IMG/VR virus record: IMGVR_UViG_3300038441_000594
Span: 1-44,881 of that record
Strand: one strand, 5' to 3'
Length of the DNA stretch: 44,881 nt
Origin: a virus
Shown: positions 14,777 through 23,022 of the stretch, one piece after another
Layout: the number at the start of each line of letters is the position of its first letter
Position numbering within the stretch: the first letter of the stretch is position 1
The notes under the pieces: model-generated
Told to the model about the DNA's origin: nothing
Databases searched by the model: none
The model's input: the letters and a program-made list of their open reading frames with translations, nothing else
Made by a program: the position numbers and the translations under genes

Positions 14777-15024
14777 TCTATTTCTTCCCGAGCCGTCGCT
14801 TTATCGGCTTCGCACTGCAGGCCCCATTCGCGTAGGGCCTCCCTGTGTTTAAGCTTGTTGCGGTAGCTCTCCGGCAATTCCTGCGCGGGCTCTACTCGCG
14901 CGTCAAGGGATGGGGGCACTCTCTGCGCTGGCGTCGGCGGGTTGCTCGCGCAAGCTGACAGGAACAAGCCTATCGAGGCAGCCGTCATCGCTGGCCCCGG
15001 CAATCCTAGAATTCCGCTTTTCAT
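14758..15024 (-). CDS. Rz1: o-spanin (Rz1-like lipoprotein)
   Basis: 88-aa lipoprotein of the outer membrane. Residues 14-26 are hydrophobic and end in the lipobox LSAC, followed by a Pro-rich segment (SNPPTPAQRVPPS), which is classic for Rz1. It starts inside the Rz-like gene in another frame, the usual embedded arrangement. It joins the i-spanin across the periplasm to fuse the inner and outer membranes at lysis, and it implies a Gram-negative host. Confidence 0.85.
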   Translation of the reverse strand: MKSGILGLPGPAMTAASIGLFLSACASNPPTPAQRVPPSLDARVEPAQELPESYRNKLKHREALREWGLQCEADKATAREEIEKNKAP

Positions 15025-15277
15025 AGTCTTTCCTCAAAGCCTGATATTGCCTATAACGCTGCCGCTCTAGGTCCGTTTGCACTTCCAGGGTAGCAGATAG
15101 CTTGCCGTTAGCTTCGCGTAGCTCCTGCGCGTCCTTAACGGCCGAATCTGCCCGCTCCGTAGCCAGGTCTGCCCGTAGGCCCTGCGCCTTTGCCCACAGG
15201 GTGAGCCCGCCGCAGGCCAGGACGGCAGCCGCCAGGGTATAGGCCAGGATACGGGTAAGCAGAGCTTGGGCAATCAT
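14903..15277 (-). CDS. Rz: i-spanin (Rz-like)
   Basis: 124 aa. One N-terminal transmembrane helix (about residues 10-28, ILAYTLAAAVLACGGLTLW) is followed by a long charged coiled coil (LRADLATERADSAVKDAQEL ... RQYQALRKDYEKRN). This is the inner-membrane spanin design. The gene overlaps the upstream membrane-protein stop (ATGA), and Rz1 is nested in its 3' half. Confidence 0.85.
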   Translation of the reverse strand: MIAQALLTRILAYTLAAAVLACGGLTLWAKAQGLRADLATERADSAVKDAQELREANGKLSATLEVQTDLERQRYRQYQALRKDYEKRNSRIAGASDDGCLDRLVPVSLREQPADASAESAPIP

Positions 15278-15834
15278 TGTCCGTGTCCGTGGGTTTGGCT
15301 AAGGTCCAGCGGGGCCGCTTGCGTAACCTTACCAGTCTGCAGGGTGATGTTAGTCGGCTGTTTATCCGCCAGGACTTTAACCATTTCTTCAAAGCCTTCC
15401 AGCCGGATAAGGCGCTCTTGGCAAACCTTGTCGCGTTGCTCGCATTCATCCATGCGCTTGTGAATGCGGATATTAGCTCGGTCGCCCTCTTCTTTAATCT
15501 TGGCTATGTCCTCGCGCGTCTGCGCCTGCCCGCGCAAGGTTGCTTCGTTGAAGTTTGAGATGGTCGTAAACAGTTGCTCCTGCAGCTTGTCGCCGCGTTC
15601 GTTGGCATGGTGCAAGGCGTTGCGCAGTTCTACCGTAACGCCTTCATAGGATGAGCGCACCGCTGCAACCGTATCGGTCATGACGGAAGTGAAAGAGCCT
15701 TCGCTGGCGGCTTCCTTCTTCATCTGATCGAGCTTGATCTTCATCCATTGCACAACAAAGAAAGCAATCGTTGCAATAACGATTGCTCCAAGACCGGCGT
15801 AGCTCATGCCAGTTAAAACGTCGTGTTCGTTCAC
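15274..15834 (-). CDS. Holin candidate: one-TM coiled-coil membrane protein
   Basis: 186 aa. A short N-terminus, one TM helix (about residues 13-31, YAGLGAIVIATIAFFVVQW), a basic patch (MKIKLDQMKKE) and a long charged helical tail. It sits between the endolysin and spanin genes, the usual holin place, and no other small membrane protein is in this cassette. A single TM with a large soluble domain recalls T4 holin in outline, but the basic patch after the TM predicts the opposite topology. Holin function is therefore positional inference. Confidence 0.6.
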   Translation of the reverse strand: MNEHDVLTGMSYAGLGAIVIATIAFFVVQWMKIKLDQMKKEAASEGSFTSVMTDTVAAVRSSYEGVTVELRNALHHANERGDKLQEQLFTTISNFNEATLRGQAQTREDIAKIKEEGDRANIRIHKRMDECEQRDKVCQERLIRLEGFEEMVKVLADKQPTNITLQTGKVTQAAPLDLSQTHGHGQ

Positions 15835-15837
15835 GGC

Positions 15838-16320
15838 TTAAGCTCCGTTTATTTTTTTGACGCGCTCGAAGTGCGGCGAATCAGACTCTCCGCGCTCGCG
15901 CGGCTTGCCGTCTTGATCCCAGTCAGCACCCCACCGAATTTCAACGCCAAGTTCTGCGCCAGCGGCGAACATAGCTTTTGCGATGGCATCAAACTTGGAC
16001 GGCGTGTTCCAGTCCACAGGGTAGGGCACAAGGTCAACGGCGTAGCCATAACCGTCTGCCCTAACAAAGTGGTTGCTATTCAGCGTCCAAGTTACTTTAG
16101 GCATTTCCGGCTTTGCATAAACCGGGTCAACGCCTTTGGCTTTCAGTTCTGCCTGAGTCCGCCCCTGTCCGTAAAGCTGAATCTGACGCGCCTTGCTGCG
16201 CACGCCTTCCAAGACCTTGAACGGCTGCGCCGTGAGTTCAGCAGCGCGCACAACAACGCGGACGGTATCGGGGTCAACGCCGGTAAGTCGGGCAATGCTT
16301 ACCGCGTCGAGCTTAGGCAT
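15838..16320 (-). CDS. Endolysin, VanY/M15-type peptidase
   Basis: 160 aa starting at MPKLDAVSIARLTG (SD AAGGG). The N-terminal half resembles LysM/PG-binding-like or regulatory helices of L-alanyl-D-glutamate peptidase endolysins. Zn ligands fit M15: SNHF and GYAVDLVPY (His/Asp), WGADWDQDG, and the late SPHFE with the last His. It would cut peptidoglycan cross-peptides. No signal peptide, so it needs a holin. The ORF extends upstream to 16425, but that part overlaps the preceding gene and lacks an SD site. It overlaps that gene by 8 bp. Confidence 0.8.
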   Translation of the reverse strand: MPKLDAVSIARLTGVDPDTVRVVVRAAELTAQPFKVLEGVRSKARQIQLYGQGRTQAELKAKGVDPVYAKPEMPKVTWTLNSNHFVRADGYGYAVDLVPYPVDWNTPSKFDAIAKAMFAAGAELGVEIRWGADWDQDGKPRERGESDSPHFERVKKINGA

Positions 16321-16654
16321 CGCTAGGCCCTTCCTGTTCGCAACCGTTTTCGATTTGATCGCAGAAGCTGCCGGCAACCGCCGGAGCAAACGCCTTGCTG
16401 ACGACGTTCTTGATAAGCGCAACATCTTCGGTGCTGATATTGATTACGCCGCCGGACTTCCAAATGGTTTTGGAAAGCTGGAACTTGCGCAACTGAAGCT
16501 GCGGGGTCGCATCTTCGCCGGGCAGATGCGCCACAAGCGCCTGACAAGCTGCATCCTTCATGAGCATTTCGCGGGGCTCGCTTTTCTCCGAATCCTTGGT
16601 TTGGATCGGCTCGCCGCGATAGTCCACAACAACAGCGCAAAAGTTGACCTTCAT
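16313..16654 (-). CDS. Hypothetical 113-aa protein between fibre and endolysin
   Basis: Starts at MKVNFCAVVVDYRGEP with GAGGGA upstream (longer ORF to 16693 rejected because it runs into the fibre gene and lacks SD). Mixed alpha/beta composition, with REMLMKDAACQALVAHLPGE in the middle. It is conserved in position before lysis genes in many siphophages, but I cannot name the family. Confidence 0.7.
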   Translation of the reverse strand: MKVNFCAVVVDYRGEPIQTKDSEKSEPREMLMKDAACQALVAHLPGEDATPQLQLRKFQLSKTIWKSGGVINISTEDVALIKNVVSKAFAPAVAGSFCDQIENGCEQEGPSDA

Positions 16655-16682
16655 GTTTAATCCCTCACTAGTTGTACTGCGG

Positions 16683-18125
16683 TTAAGTCCCAATTAAGCC
16701 ATGGCCGGCGGTTCCGTGCAAATCGTCAATCAGAGCCTTGACGCGCTCCGCAAGCTGCGGAAGCGTTACGGTCGTCGTGTCGAAAGTGGTTCGCGTGGGC
16801 GTACCTGTGGCCACCGCCCATCCGGTAATGCGCGCCTTGACGACTTGCACCGCGTTGACCTTGTAGACGTTGCCGCTGGATACCGACATGCCGCCGTTGA
16901 CTTGGAATTGATCCGTGCCATTGTCGGTTGTGGTCGTGCCAACAATCACGCGCTCACTGACGCGCAGGCTTTGGGTAATGGCGCCATCCGATGCGCGAGC
17001 GACAGAGATATCCCACCGGCCAGGAACAATGCCACTTGACGGCGCAGCATGAACGCCAAGCTGAATACGGCCAACTTCGCGGAACGCTGCGCCGTCGTCA
17101 CCGTAACCACCGAAACGAAAAATGTTGTCGCTGTTGTTGACTGTCGCAAACGTGCCAACTGTGGTTGACCTGGTTTTAGCGCCATAGAAGTTAACGCCGC
17201 CTGCACCGTTCGCGTACTCAAACATATGCAAGTGGTTTGCACCGCTGGCAAAGTCGAAAATGTGAATTCGGCTGCCGTTACCGCCCAAAGCAACCGCTGC
17301 CGCCAGACCCGCATTAAAGCCGCCATCGCTGGCAAAAATATGCCGCTGTGAACTATCAACGCGCCAAGCATCGGCATTGCCAACACTCAAACCAATTGAG
17401 TTAGCGCTTACGCGATAAAAACCAAGATCAGTATCGCCGCTAAACGTAATCGACGGGGCAGACTTTGAACCGCTGCTGTGTTCAACAGAGTTAACAACCA
17501 AAGTTGCCGCAGTGTATCCAGTGCCGGCGCGGTCAACAGTGGTTGTCGGCTCTACTTGAAGGTCTTTCCACAGGTAGAACTTGCCGTCACCGCAGTCAAG
17601 GTCTAGACCAGCAAACAGCGGGGTTGCCGCCGGCTGGTATTGACCATAGAAGCCAATATCCAGCGTGTTGACGACGTTGCTTCGCGCCAGCTTGATTAGC
17701 GAATCTTCAACCTGCAGGTTATCTGTATCGACACTGGTAAGCGTGCCATTAACCGTCAAGTTGCCTTGGACGGTCACATTACCTGTGAAGGTTGGCGAGC
17801 CAATCAGATAAAGCAGCGCGCTTGTAAGCGTCGGCGGGCTTGCAGTAGCCAAGCCGCTAACGTCCTCAATGTCGTCTGTCGTCAGACCCCCAATAGCCGT
17901 ACCGACCGCGTTTGATACAAAAGCGGTAGTCGCAATTTTGGTAGAGCTATCGCCAGCCGTTGGCGTCGGCGCGGTAGGCGTGCCTAGTAGCGCCGGGCTG
18001 GTAAAGACGGTCGCTACCGTAACGCGGCGGACTTCGGAGCCGTCGCGCGAAACAAGCATTTCATCGGTTGCGAGGATGCTAGCAAAAGATGCCAGCGCCG
18101 ATACAACAATGGGAGTCAGTGCCAT
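16683..18125 (-). CDS. Tail fibre / side-fibre protein
   Basis: 480 aa. The N-terminus includes a repeated beta segment (PTAPTPTAGDSSTKIATTAFVSNAV) common in lambda Stf-like and phage fibre proteins. The middle has beta-helix-like repeats (GNVTVQGNLTVNGTLTSVDTD), then Asn/Gly-rich strands and a C-terminal helix. No S74 chaperone with a catalytic Ser was seen. It probably trimerises and binds the host surface. Confidence 0.8.
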   Translation of the reverse strand: MALTPIVVSALASFASILATDEMLVSRDGSEVRRVTVATVFTSPALLGTPTAPTPTAGDSSTKIATTAFVSNAVGTAIGGLTTDDIEDVSGLATASPPTLTSALLYLIGSPTFTGNVTVQGNLTVNGTLTSVDTDNLQVEDSLIKLARSNVVNTLDIGFYGQYQPAATPLFAGLDLDCGDGKFYLWKDLQVEPTTTVDRAGTGYTAATLVVNSVEHSSGSKSAPSITFSGDTDLGFYRVSANSIGLSVGNADAWRVDSSQRHIFASDGGFNAGLAAAVALGGNGSRIHIFDFASGANHLHMFEYANGAGGVNFYGAKTRSTTVGTFATVNNSDNIFRFGGYGDDGAAFREVGRIQLGVHAAPSSGIVPGRWDISVARASDGAITQSLRVSERVIVGTTTTDNGTDQFQVNGGMSVSSGNVYKVNAVQVVKARITGWAVATGTPTRTTFDTTTVTLPQLAERVKALIDDLHGTAGHGLIGT

Positions 18126-18137
18126 GGGTTCGCCCTT

Positions 18138-19304
18138 TTATGCATGCACAATTACAACACAGAAGCCGTCACCACCGTTACCGCCCGTTCCGCTGGGCAT
18201 GACGCCGGTAGTGTTGGCATTCTGGCCACCGCCACCGCCACCGGCTGCGCGACCACCGTTACCGCCATTGCCTGCGCGGCCGTTTGCCGGGGTAGTGGGG
18301 CAGGAGCCGCCACCGGCACCGGACGAACCCGCGCCCCATCCCGAAGGCGTAACGCCGTTTGCACCGTCGCCGGCTTGGGCACCGCCTACGCTAGCTGCAC
18401 CGGCTGTAGGGACCGCTGTAGCGAGCAAAGAAGGGGTGCCAGGAGCGCCAGCATTGGCGTTGGTCGCGCCTGCGCCAGAACCGCCGCCAGGGCCTCCGCG
18501 CATGGCATAGCTGCCGGCCACGCCTACCGCGTTAGCGGTGGTAGCGCCACCGCCACCGCCACCAACCTCGTTAAGCGCATCCGCAGGGGCTGTACCGCTA
18601 CCAAGCTTACCCGCGCCACCGCCAAGGGTTCCGCCAGCGCCTGCAGCTACAGCACCGGAGCCGCCAGCGCTCAAGCCACCGCCACCACCGCCGCCGCCCA
18701 TGGCGTTAGACGAAGTACCGCCGCCGCCAGGACCGCCGCCGTAGGCAGTGACGTAAGCGCCGAATGTACTATCGCCACCTGCGCTACCTGTGATCCCATT
18801 CGAACCTACAACCGTAACTGCCGTTCCGCCGGTTCCGCCCAGGCCGATGCCGACTGCAACAACGTCTGTAAGGTCCGATACTTTAAAAAAGATTCGGCGG
18901 AAACCACCACCACCACCACCGGCACCGCCACAAGAGGCTGTAGAGCGCTTAGCACCGGAACCACCACCACCACCGGCAGCCCATAACAATACCTCAGCAA
19001 GCTCCGCACCAGTACACCACGCGGGTTTATTCCAATTGCCAGAAGCCGGGAACTCCTGAATATCAACCTTGTGAGCTTTAGTTCCGACCACTGTAGTCAG
19101 AGCGGTTATTGCATTGGCGAGCGCGGTATCCGCAGCCGCTCGCGCTGCGGCTTCAGCCGCAACAAACAAAGCCCGAAGTTGCTCAACTGTGGTTTTTTCC
19201 GGCTCCGTTCCTTCGGCTGCTGGCCACAGGGCGGCAACGCTGGTTTCAGCCGGCGTTGCGTTTGCATTTAACTCTCTGCCGCTTTTAGCAATCTCGCCAG
19301 CCAT
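18138..19304 (-). CDS. Glycine-rich tail adhesin
   Basis: 388 aa. The N-terminus (about 1-80) is a coiled-coil/Ala-rich adaptor. FPASGNWNKPAWC at about 84 opens a Gly-rich domain that runs to the end, with many GGGGG runs. This resembles the glycine-rich domains of receptor-tip proteins (for example the polyglycine sandwich of T-even gp38). It likely binds receptor and is likely hypervariable. It sits directly after a tail-tube-like protein. Confidence 0.75.
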   Translation of the reverse strand: MAGEIAKSGRELNANATPAETSVAALWPAAEGTEPEKTTVEQLRALFVAAEAAARAAADTALANAITALTTVVGTKAHKVDIQEFPASGNWNKPAWCTGAELAEVLLWAAGGGGGSGAKRSTASCGGAGGGGGGFRRIFFKVSDLTDVVAVGIGLGGTGGTAVTVVGSNGITGSAGGDSTFGAYVTAYGGGPGGGGTSSNAMGGGGGGGGLSAGGSGAVAAGAGGTLGGGAGKLGSGTAPADALNEVGGGGGGATTANAVGVAGSYAMRGGPGGGSGAGATNANAGAPGTPSLLATAVPTAGAASVGGAQAGDGANGVTPSGWGAGSSGAGGGSCPTTPANGRAGNGGNGGRAAGGGGGGQNANTTGVMPSGTGGNGGDGFCVVIVHA

Positions 19305-19307
19305 CGT

Positions 19308-19781
19308 TTAATCCTCAGTAAGCAACAAAGGCGCCCCGCCCTCAACCAGCAATAGAAACGCACCGCCTTCAACCAATTGCAGCCCGCCTAGCGCCGGGTC
19401 ACTCGCACCCGTCAAGCTAAGCTCGTAGTTCTGCGCTTCCTGATAATCGCCGCTTCCGCTAACCGACCTTACTAGAAAATCGTGCTGGATTATAACGTCG
19501 TCGGCAAAAACCAGTTGAAAGGTATGGATTTGCCCGGTATGAGCCAAAGCCAACAGCAAGCTATGGGAGGCAACGTTCTGCAAATAACCTGCGCAATCAA
19601 CCTCAACGGTTTGCACGCCGCCGGCAATCAACTTGCGCCAGCGCGAGCCGTCTTTGTCGGTAACGTCAATCCAATCAACGCCGCGAACATTAGAGCCGTC
19701 TTTCTGTCCAGCCAAAGTAACAAAACCCGCATTATCAGTTTTGATCTTAAGCAGAAAGAACAAGCCTTGATATTTGCTCAT
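19308..19781 (-). CDS. Second tail-tube-like protein (paralog of 25775-26188)
   Basis: 157 aa. Clearly related to the main tube protein: both have WIDVTDKDGSRWRKLI / EIDVTDKDDSRWKKLI, then GGV..., a QLVFADD / QIIFADG strand, DFLVRSVSGSGDYQEAQNYELSL / PFLVSSFGATGEYTDAQQFELTL. The C-terminus adds two copies of a short repeat (LVEGGAFLLLVEGGAPLLL). It is located between hub and fibre genes, so it may form a terminal ring or fibre-attachment collar rather than the tube itself. Confidence 0.75.
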   Translation of the reverse strand: MSKYQGLFFLLKIKTDNAGFVTLAGQKDGSNVRGVDWIDVTDKDGSRWRKLIAGGVQTVEVDCAGYLQNVASHSLLLALAHTGQIHTFQLVFADDVIIQHDFLVRSVSGSGDYQEAQNYELSLTGASDPALGGLQLVEGGAFLLLVEGGAPLLLTED

Positions 19782-22216
19782 GAGACAAGCCCGCGTCGGT
19801 CGTCACCTGTGGTCAACCAGTTAACCAGCGAATTGCCAACAACGTAGTACCCTGCAGCGCCAGGAGCATACGCGCCAGGACTGCCCGGAGCTAAGCCCGG
19901 GTCGCCAGGAAGGCCGGGGCCTCCGCCTTCCTTACCTTCGGTATTCAAATTACCACCGTCACCGCCTGCCGTTGATGTGCCGTCTTCACCGTCTGCCTGT
20001 CCGGCCGGCAGCACCGGGCTAAATCCGGTTCCGCCTTCACCCGGAAGAGTACCTGCACCGCCACCGCCGGCAATAAACTGCGCAACGCCAACGCTGTACA
20101 CATAGCGACCGCCGCCACCACCGCCGCCGCCCCAAATCTCACCGAAGTTAGAAATGTTGATTGCATTCTCAACAAACAAAGCGGTTCCGCCATTTTCACC
20201 GGATGCGTACACGCCACCGGGTGAGGCAGGAGGCGGCGGGGTTATAACCGTAGCGCCCATGCCGCCCTTACCTTGAACACGGCCGTTATTTTCCAGGCTG
20301 ATTATTGCGCCGATAGGCCAAACGTTAACCCGCATGGCGCCTGTCGCCTGCGCATCTTGGCCAACGATTACGCCGGGCTCGATAACGAAAGTAACAACCG
20401 TTGTTGCAGTCGGCGGGGCACCGCGAACAGCCGTGTACAAAGCCAACAAATCAACATCGTTTGTATTGACCGAAATCGTGATTACATCCCCAACCGGCGG
20501 AATCGGAGTGACGCTAAACGACTGCGCCTTGTAATCAAACTTATGCCCGCTTTCGGCTTCAGTCGCTTCCGTAATCTGCGCGGCCAGGATTGGATAGCCG
20601 CCGATATCGTCCTGCACAAGCCGCGTTTGAAACAGAAATGTATCGCCTGTCCACAGGTTGGAGTCTTTGGCGTCCAGGCTGAAAGTAAGCTCGCGCGGGG
20701 TTTCTCCGAACAGCGTTGCAATCTGCTGCGCTCGCTCTTCGCCAACAACGCGGCTTGCAATCCAGCGGCTGAAGATGCGCTTAATCGACGGCTGGCCAAA
20801 CTTAAACGGGCCTTCAAGATCAATGTCCGCATAAACAGCCGACTGACGGAACCGCTTGGGATCGTCGCTGTACTCAACGAAGTTAACCAAGTTGCTAAAC
20901 ACCATGCCTTGGGAAACGCGAAGGTCCGGCTTTTCCTCAACGCCAATCCGGCCGTCAAGGAAGTTGGCGCTATCAGTCAGCACAAAATCGGAAGACGGAG
21001 CGCGCAATGCGCGCATGACAATTTCCGAAGATCGCGCATCCCAGAACAGGCTGAAGCCGGCCGACTGGCAAACCTCCTGCAGCAACTCCAATACAGAAGT
21101 CGGCTCGCTAATCAGCGTGGAATAGGTGCGCGTCAGATAGGTTGCAACTTCCGTGGCCCAGGCGGCGAGCGGAATATAGCTAGAGCTTATCGGCGTGTAG
21201 TTAACAATAAGATCGTTGCAAATCGTGTCTACGGTTTCAGCCGCGTAAACTAGGCATAGCTGAACAAGGTCGTTTGCATCCTGTTCGTCGGCGTCGGTTC
21301 CGCGCTGCGCCCTGACTACCGTCATAGCGTCACCAACACGCGTAAAGCTCATAATCTCAGAGCCAAGGCGAACAAAGCCTGTCGCCGGGTACTCAAGATC
21401 GCCAACACCGGCCGGCACAAGCGTTAAGGTCGTGTCGTTTTCATCAATGCCAGCCTGTAGACGGCCGGTGCTCAAACGCGGCGCCTGTGAGCGCTTATCG
21501 TCCGCCAGCCGTAAGGCATCCTTAGCCTTGACCGTCACTGTTCCGTTAAGCGTAGGCCCGGAGATAGATTCAATCAGGTAGGTTTTAACAACGAAGTTGG
21601 CCGGATCGAAAGCAACGCCAGTTTCGACATAGCCAGTTAAAATCTTAAGCTCGCGGCCAACATAGTAGGGATTACGAGCCTTAAGCCTGCCCCAGTAAGT
21701 GCCCGGTAGATTTTCACCGGACGGCAGGATATCGGCGGCAGAACTGTTTACCTGCAAAACTTCGTCGGCGCCGTCAACAGACAAAACGCCGTCCGCCCCA
21801 TCGACGGACAACACGCCAATAGAGCTTGTGCTGCGCTCGCGCCAATACTTATCCACTCCGCGATCATGATAGGAATGATCTTGAAAGGTAACAGTGACGC
21901 TTTCGCGCTGACCAATGCCGCCTTCAACTTCGATTTTTGTCGGCGCGAACTGTTCGTTTTTAAGCGAGGGGATCGCGTTAAGGTTTTCCGGGTAAACCGT
22001 CAACGGCGTGCAGAAGCGATAAACCTTAGCCGCCGGATCGTAGTTCGGAAAGTCTTGGCAGGTTGCTGCCGTGTTGAAGCATTTGCGCGAGCCGGTGACG
22101 CCTACCGCAGCGGTACAGGGCGAAACGCCGTACACAAGCTGGCAATAGTCAAGATACAACTCCACAACCGTAAGCGGCCGGCGTCCTGCTTTGATCTTTT
22201 CCGTTGCGTAGCTCAT
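19778..22216 (-). CDS. Tail tip/hub protein with glycine-rich C-terminal domain
   Basis: 812 aa. The first ~600 residues are a beta-rich hub-like body (phage baseplate hub/central tail-tip type) with early cysteines (C26, C34, C46, C53). Residues about 133-155 hold a short tandem repeat (VLSVDGADGVLSVDGADEVL). The last ~170 residues are Gly/Pro-rich (AGGGGAGTLPGEGGTG), similar in style to the separate adhesin, suggesting that the tip itself touches the receptor. Order after the tape measure and distal protein supports the role. Confidence 0.75.
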   Translation of the reverse strand: MSYATEKIKAGRRPLTVVELYLDYCQLVYGVSPCTAAVGVTGSRKCFNTAATCQDFPNYDPAAKVYRFCTPLTVYPENLNAIPSLKNEQFAPTKIEVEGGIGQRESVTVTFQDHSYHDRGVDKYWRERSTSSIGVLSVDGADGVLSVDGADEVLQVNSSAADILPSGENLPGTYWGRLKARNPYYVGRELKILTGYVETGVAFDPANFVVKTYLIESISGPTLNGTVTVKAKDALRLADDKRSQAPRLSTGRLQAGIDENDTTLTLVPAGVGDLEYPATGFVRLGSEIMSFTRVGDAMTVVRAQRGTDADEQDANDLVQLCLVYAAETVDTICNDLIVNYTPISSSYIPLAAWATEVATYLTRTYSTLISEPTSVLELLQEVCQSAGFSLFWDARSSEIVMRALRAPSSDFVLTDSANFLDGRIGVEEKPDLRVSQGMVFSNLVNFVEYSDDPKRFRQSAVYADIDLEGPFKFGQPSIKRIFSRWIASRVVGEERAQQIATLFGETPRELTFSLDAKDSNLWTGDTFLFQTRLVQDDIGGYPILAAQITEATEAESGHKFDYKAQSFSVTPIPPVGDVITISVNTNDVDLLALYTAVRGAPPTATTVVTFVIEPGVIVGQDAQATGAMRVNVWPIGAIISLENNGRVQGKGGMGATVITPPPPASPGGVYASGENGGTALFVENAINISNFGEIWGGGGGGGGRYVYSVGVAQFIAGGGGAGTLPGEGGTGFSPVLPAGQADGEDGTSTAGGDGGNLNTEGKEGGGPGLPGDPGLAPGSPGAYAPGAAGYYVVGNSLVNWLTTGDDRRGLVS

Positions 22217-23022
22217 GCGCCGCTCGCTCCGTTACGCGGTTCGTAGACTTGCGCCACAAACGTAGCGCCGATCTTGAAATAGGTATGGTTCGGAATCTCT
22301 TGGGTTGCTGCCTCTTCCGTCCAGCAGTAAGCAACGTCAGCCGGCCGGCTATCCTTGCGCCAGGAGAAAAAGAAAGGGCGCATTTCCATCAACAGGCTAA
22401 GCGGCTGCCAAACCGTATCCACCCAAGTAGGGGAAACATAGTCCTGCGAAATCTCAAACGGCGCTGCGCCCTGTTGCATGCGGCTGCGGCCAAGAAACTG
22501 ACCCCCGGCGCTCTTGTTGTTCATAATGCCGGGTGCGCGGTTGTACTTCGGAATCTTGACGCCTACATACATACCTTCCGGTAGCAGCGTAAGAGCGCCG
22601 ACATTCAACACCCCGATTGAAGCGCCTGCACCTGTGACCAACAGCCTATAAAAATCGTGGGTCGCGGTAACAGCCAGTTGCCACAGGATGGGGCCGTCAT
22701 TCGTCGGGGACTGCACGCCGATAAGGTTTGTCCAGCTTACGCCGTCGTCGCTGCCCTGCAGGCGCGCGGTTCCGCCGATGCTGCCCAGGTTGTGCCCGGC
22801 AATGGCGAAGTAGTCCACAGGTAGCGGGGATGACAGTTGTACCTGAACGTGCGGCGTTCCGTCGCCTCCGTCCGGGCGCCAGAAATCGTAAGTGAAACCG
22901 TCCGCGATATTCTCAACTTCATAGCCGTCCTGTTCGCTAGACGCCGTAAGCACGGCGCCGCTAGCAATCAAAACGTTATCCATGCCGATAGCGGACTGCG
23001 GAGTATAAGGAATGAAAGGCAT
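22213..23022 (-). CDS. Distal tail protein with discoidin-like domain
   Basis: 269 aa. Residues about 20-140 (MDNVLIASGAVLTASSEQDG...GTPHVQVQL...YFAIAGHNLGS) resemble an F5/8-type C (discoidin) fold, often carbohydrate binding. The C-terminus is beta-rich. It lies between tape measure and hub, overlapping both genes by one to four bases. It is probably a tail-tip ring protein. Confidence 0.7.
   Translation of the reverse strand: MPFIPYTPQSAIGMDNVLIASGAVLTASSEQDGYEVENIADGFTYDFWRPDGGDGTPHVQVQLSSPLPVDYFAIAGHNLGSIGGTARLQGSDDGVSWTNLIGVQSPTNDGPILWQLAVTATHDFYRLLVTGAGASIGVLNVGALTLLPEGMYVGVKIPKYNRAPGIMNNKSAGGQFLGRSRMQQGAAPFEISQDYVSPTWVDTVWQPLSLLMEMRPFFFSWRKDSRPADVAYCWTEEAATQEIPNHTYFKIGATFVAQVYEPRNGASGA

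Noticed and set aside
18144-18986. 280-codon plus-strand Thr/Ala/Gly-rich ORF
   Set aside because: Shadow of the repetitive Gly-rich adhesin codons.
20273-21253. 326-codon plus-strand ORF opposite the hub gene
   Set aside because: Antisense shadow of the hub protein, in a region wholly transcribed leftward.
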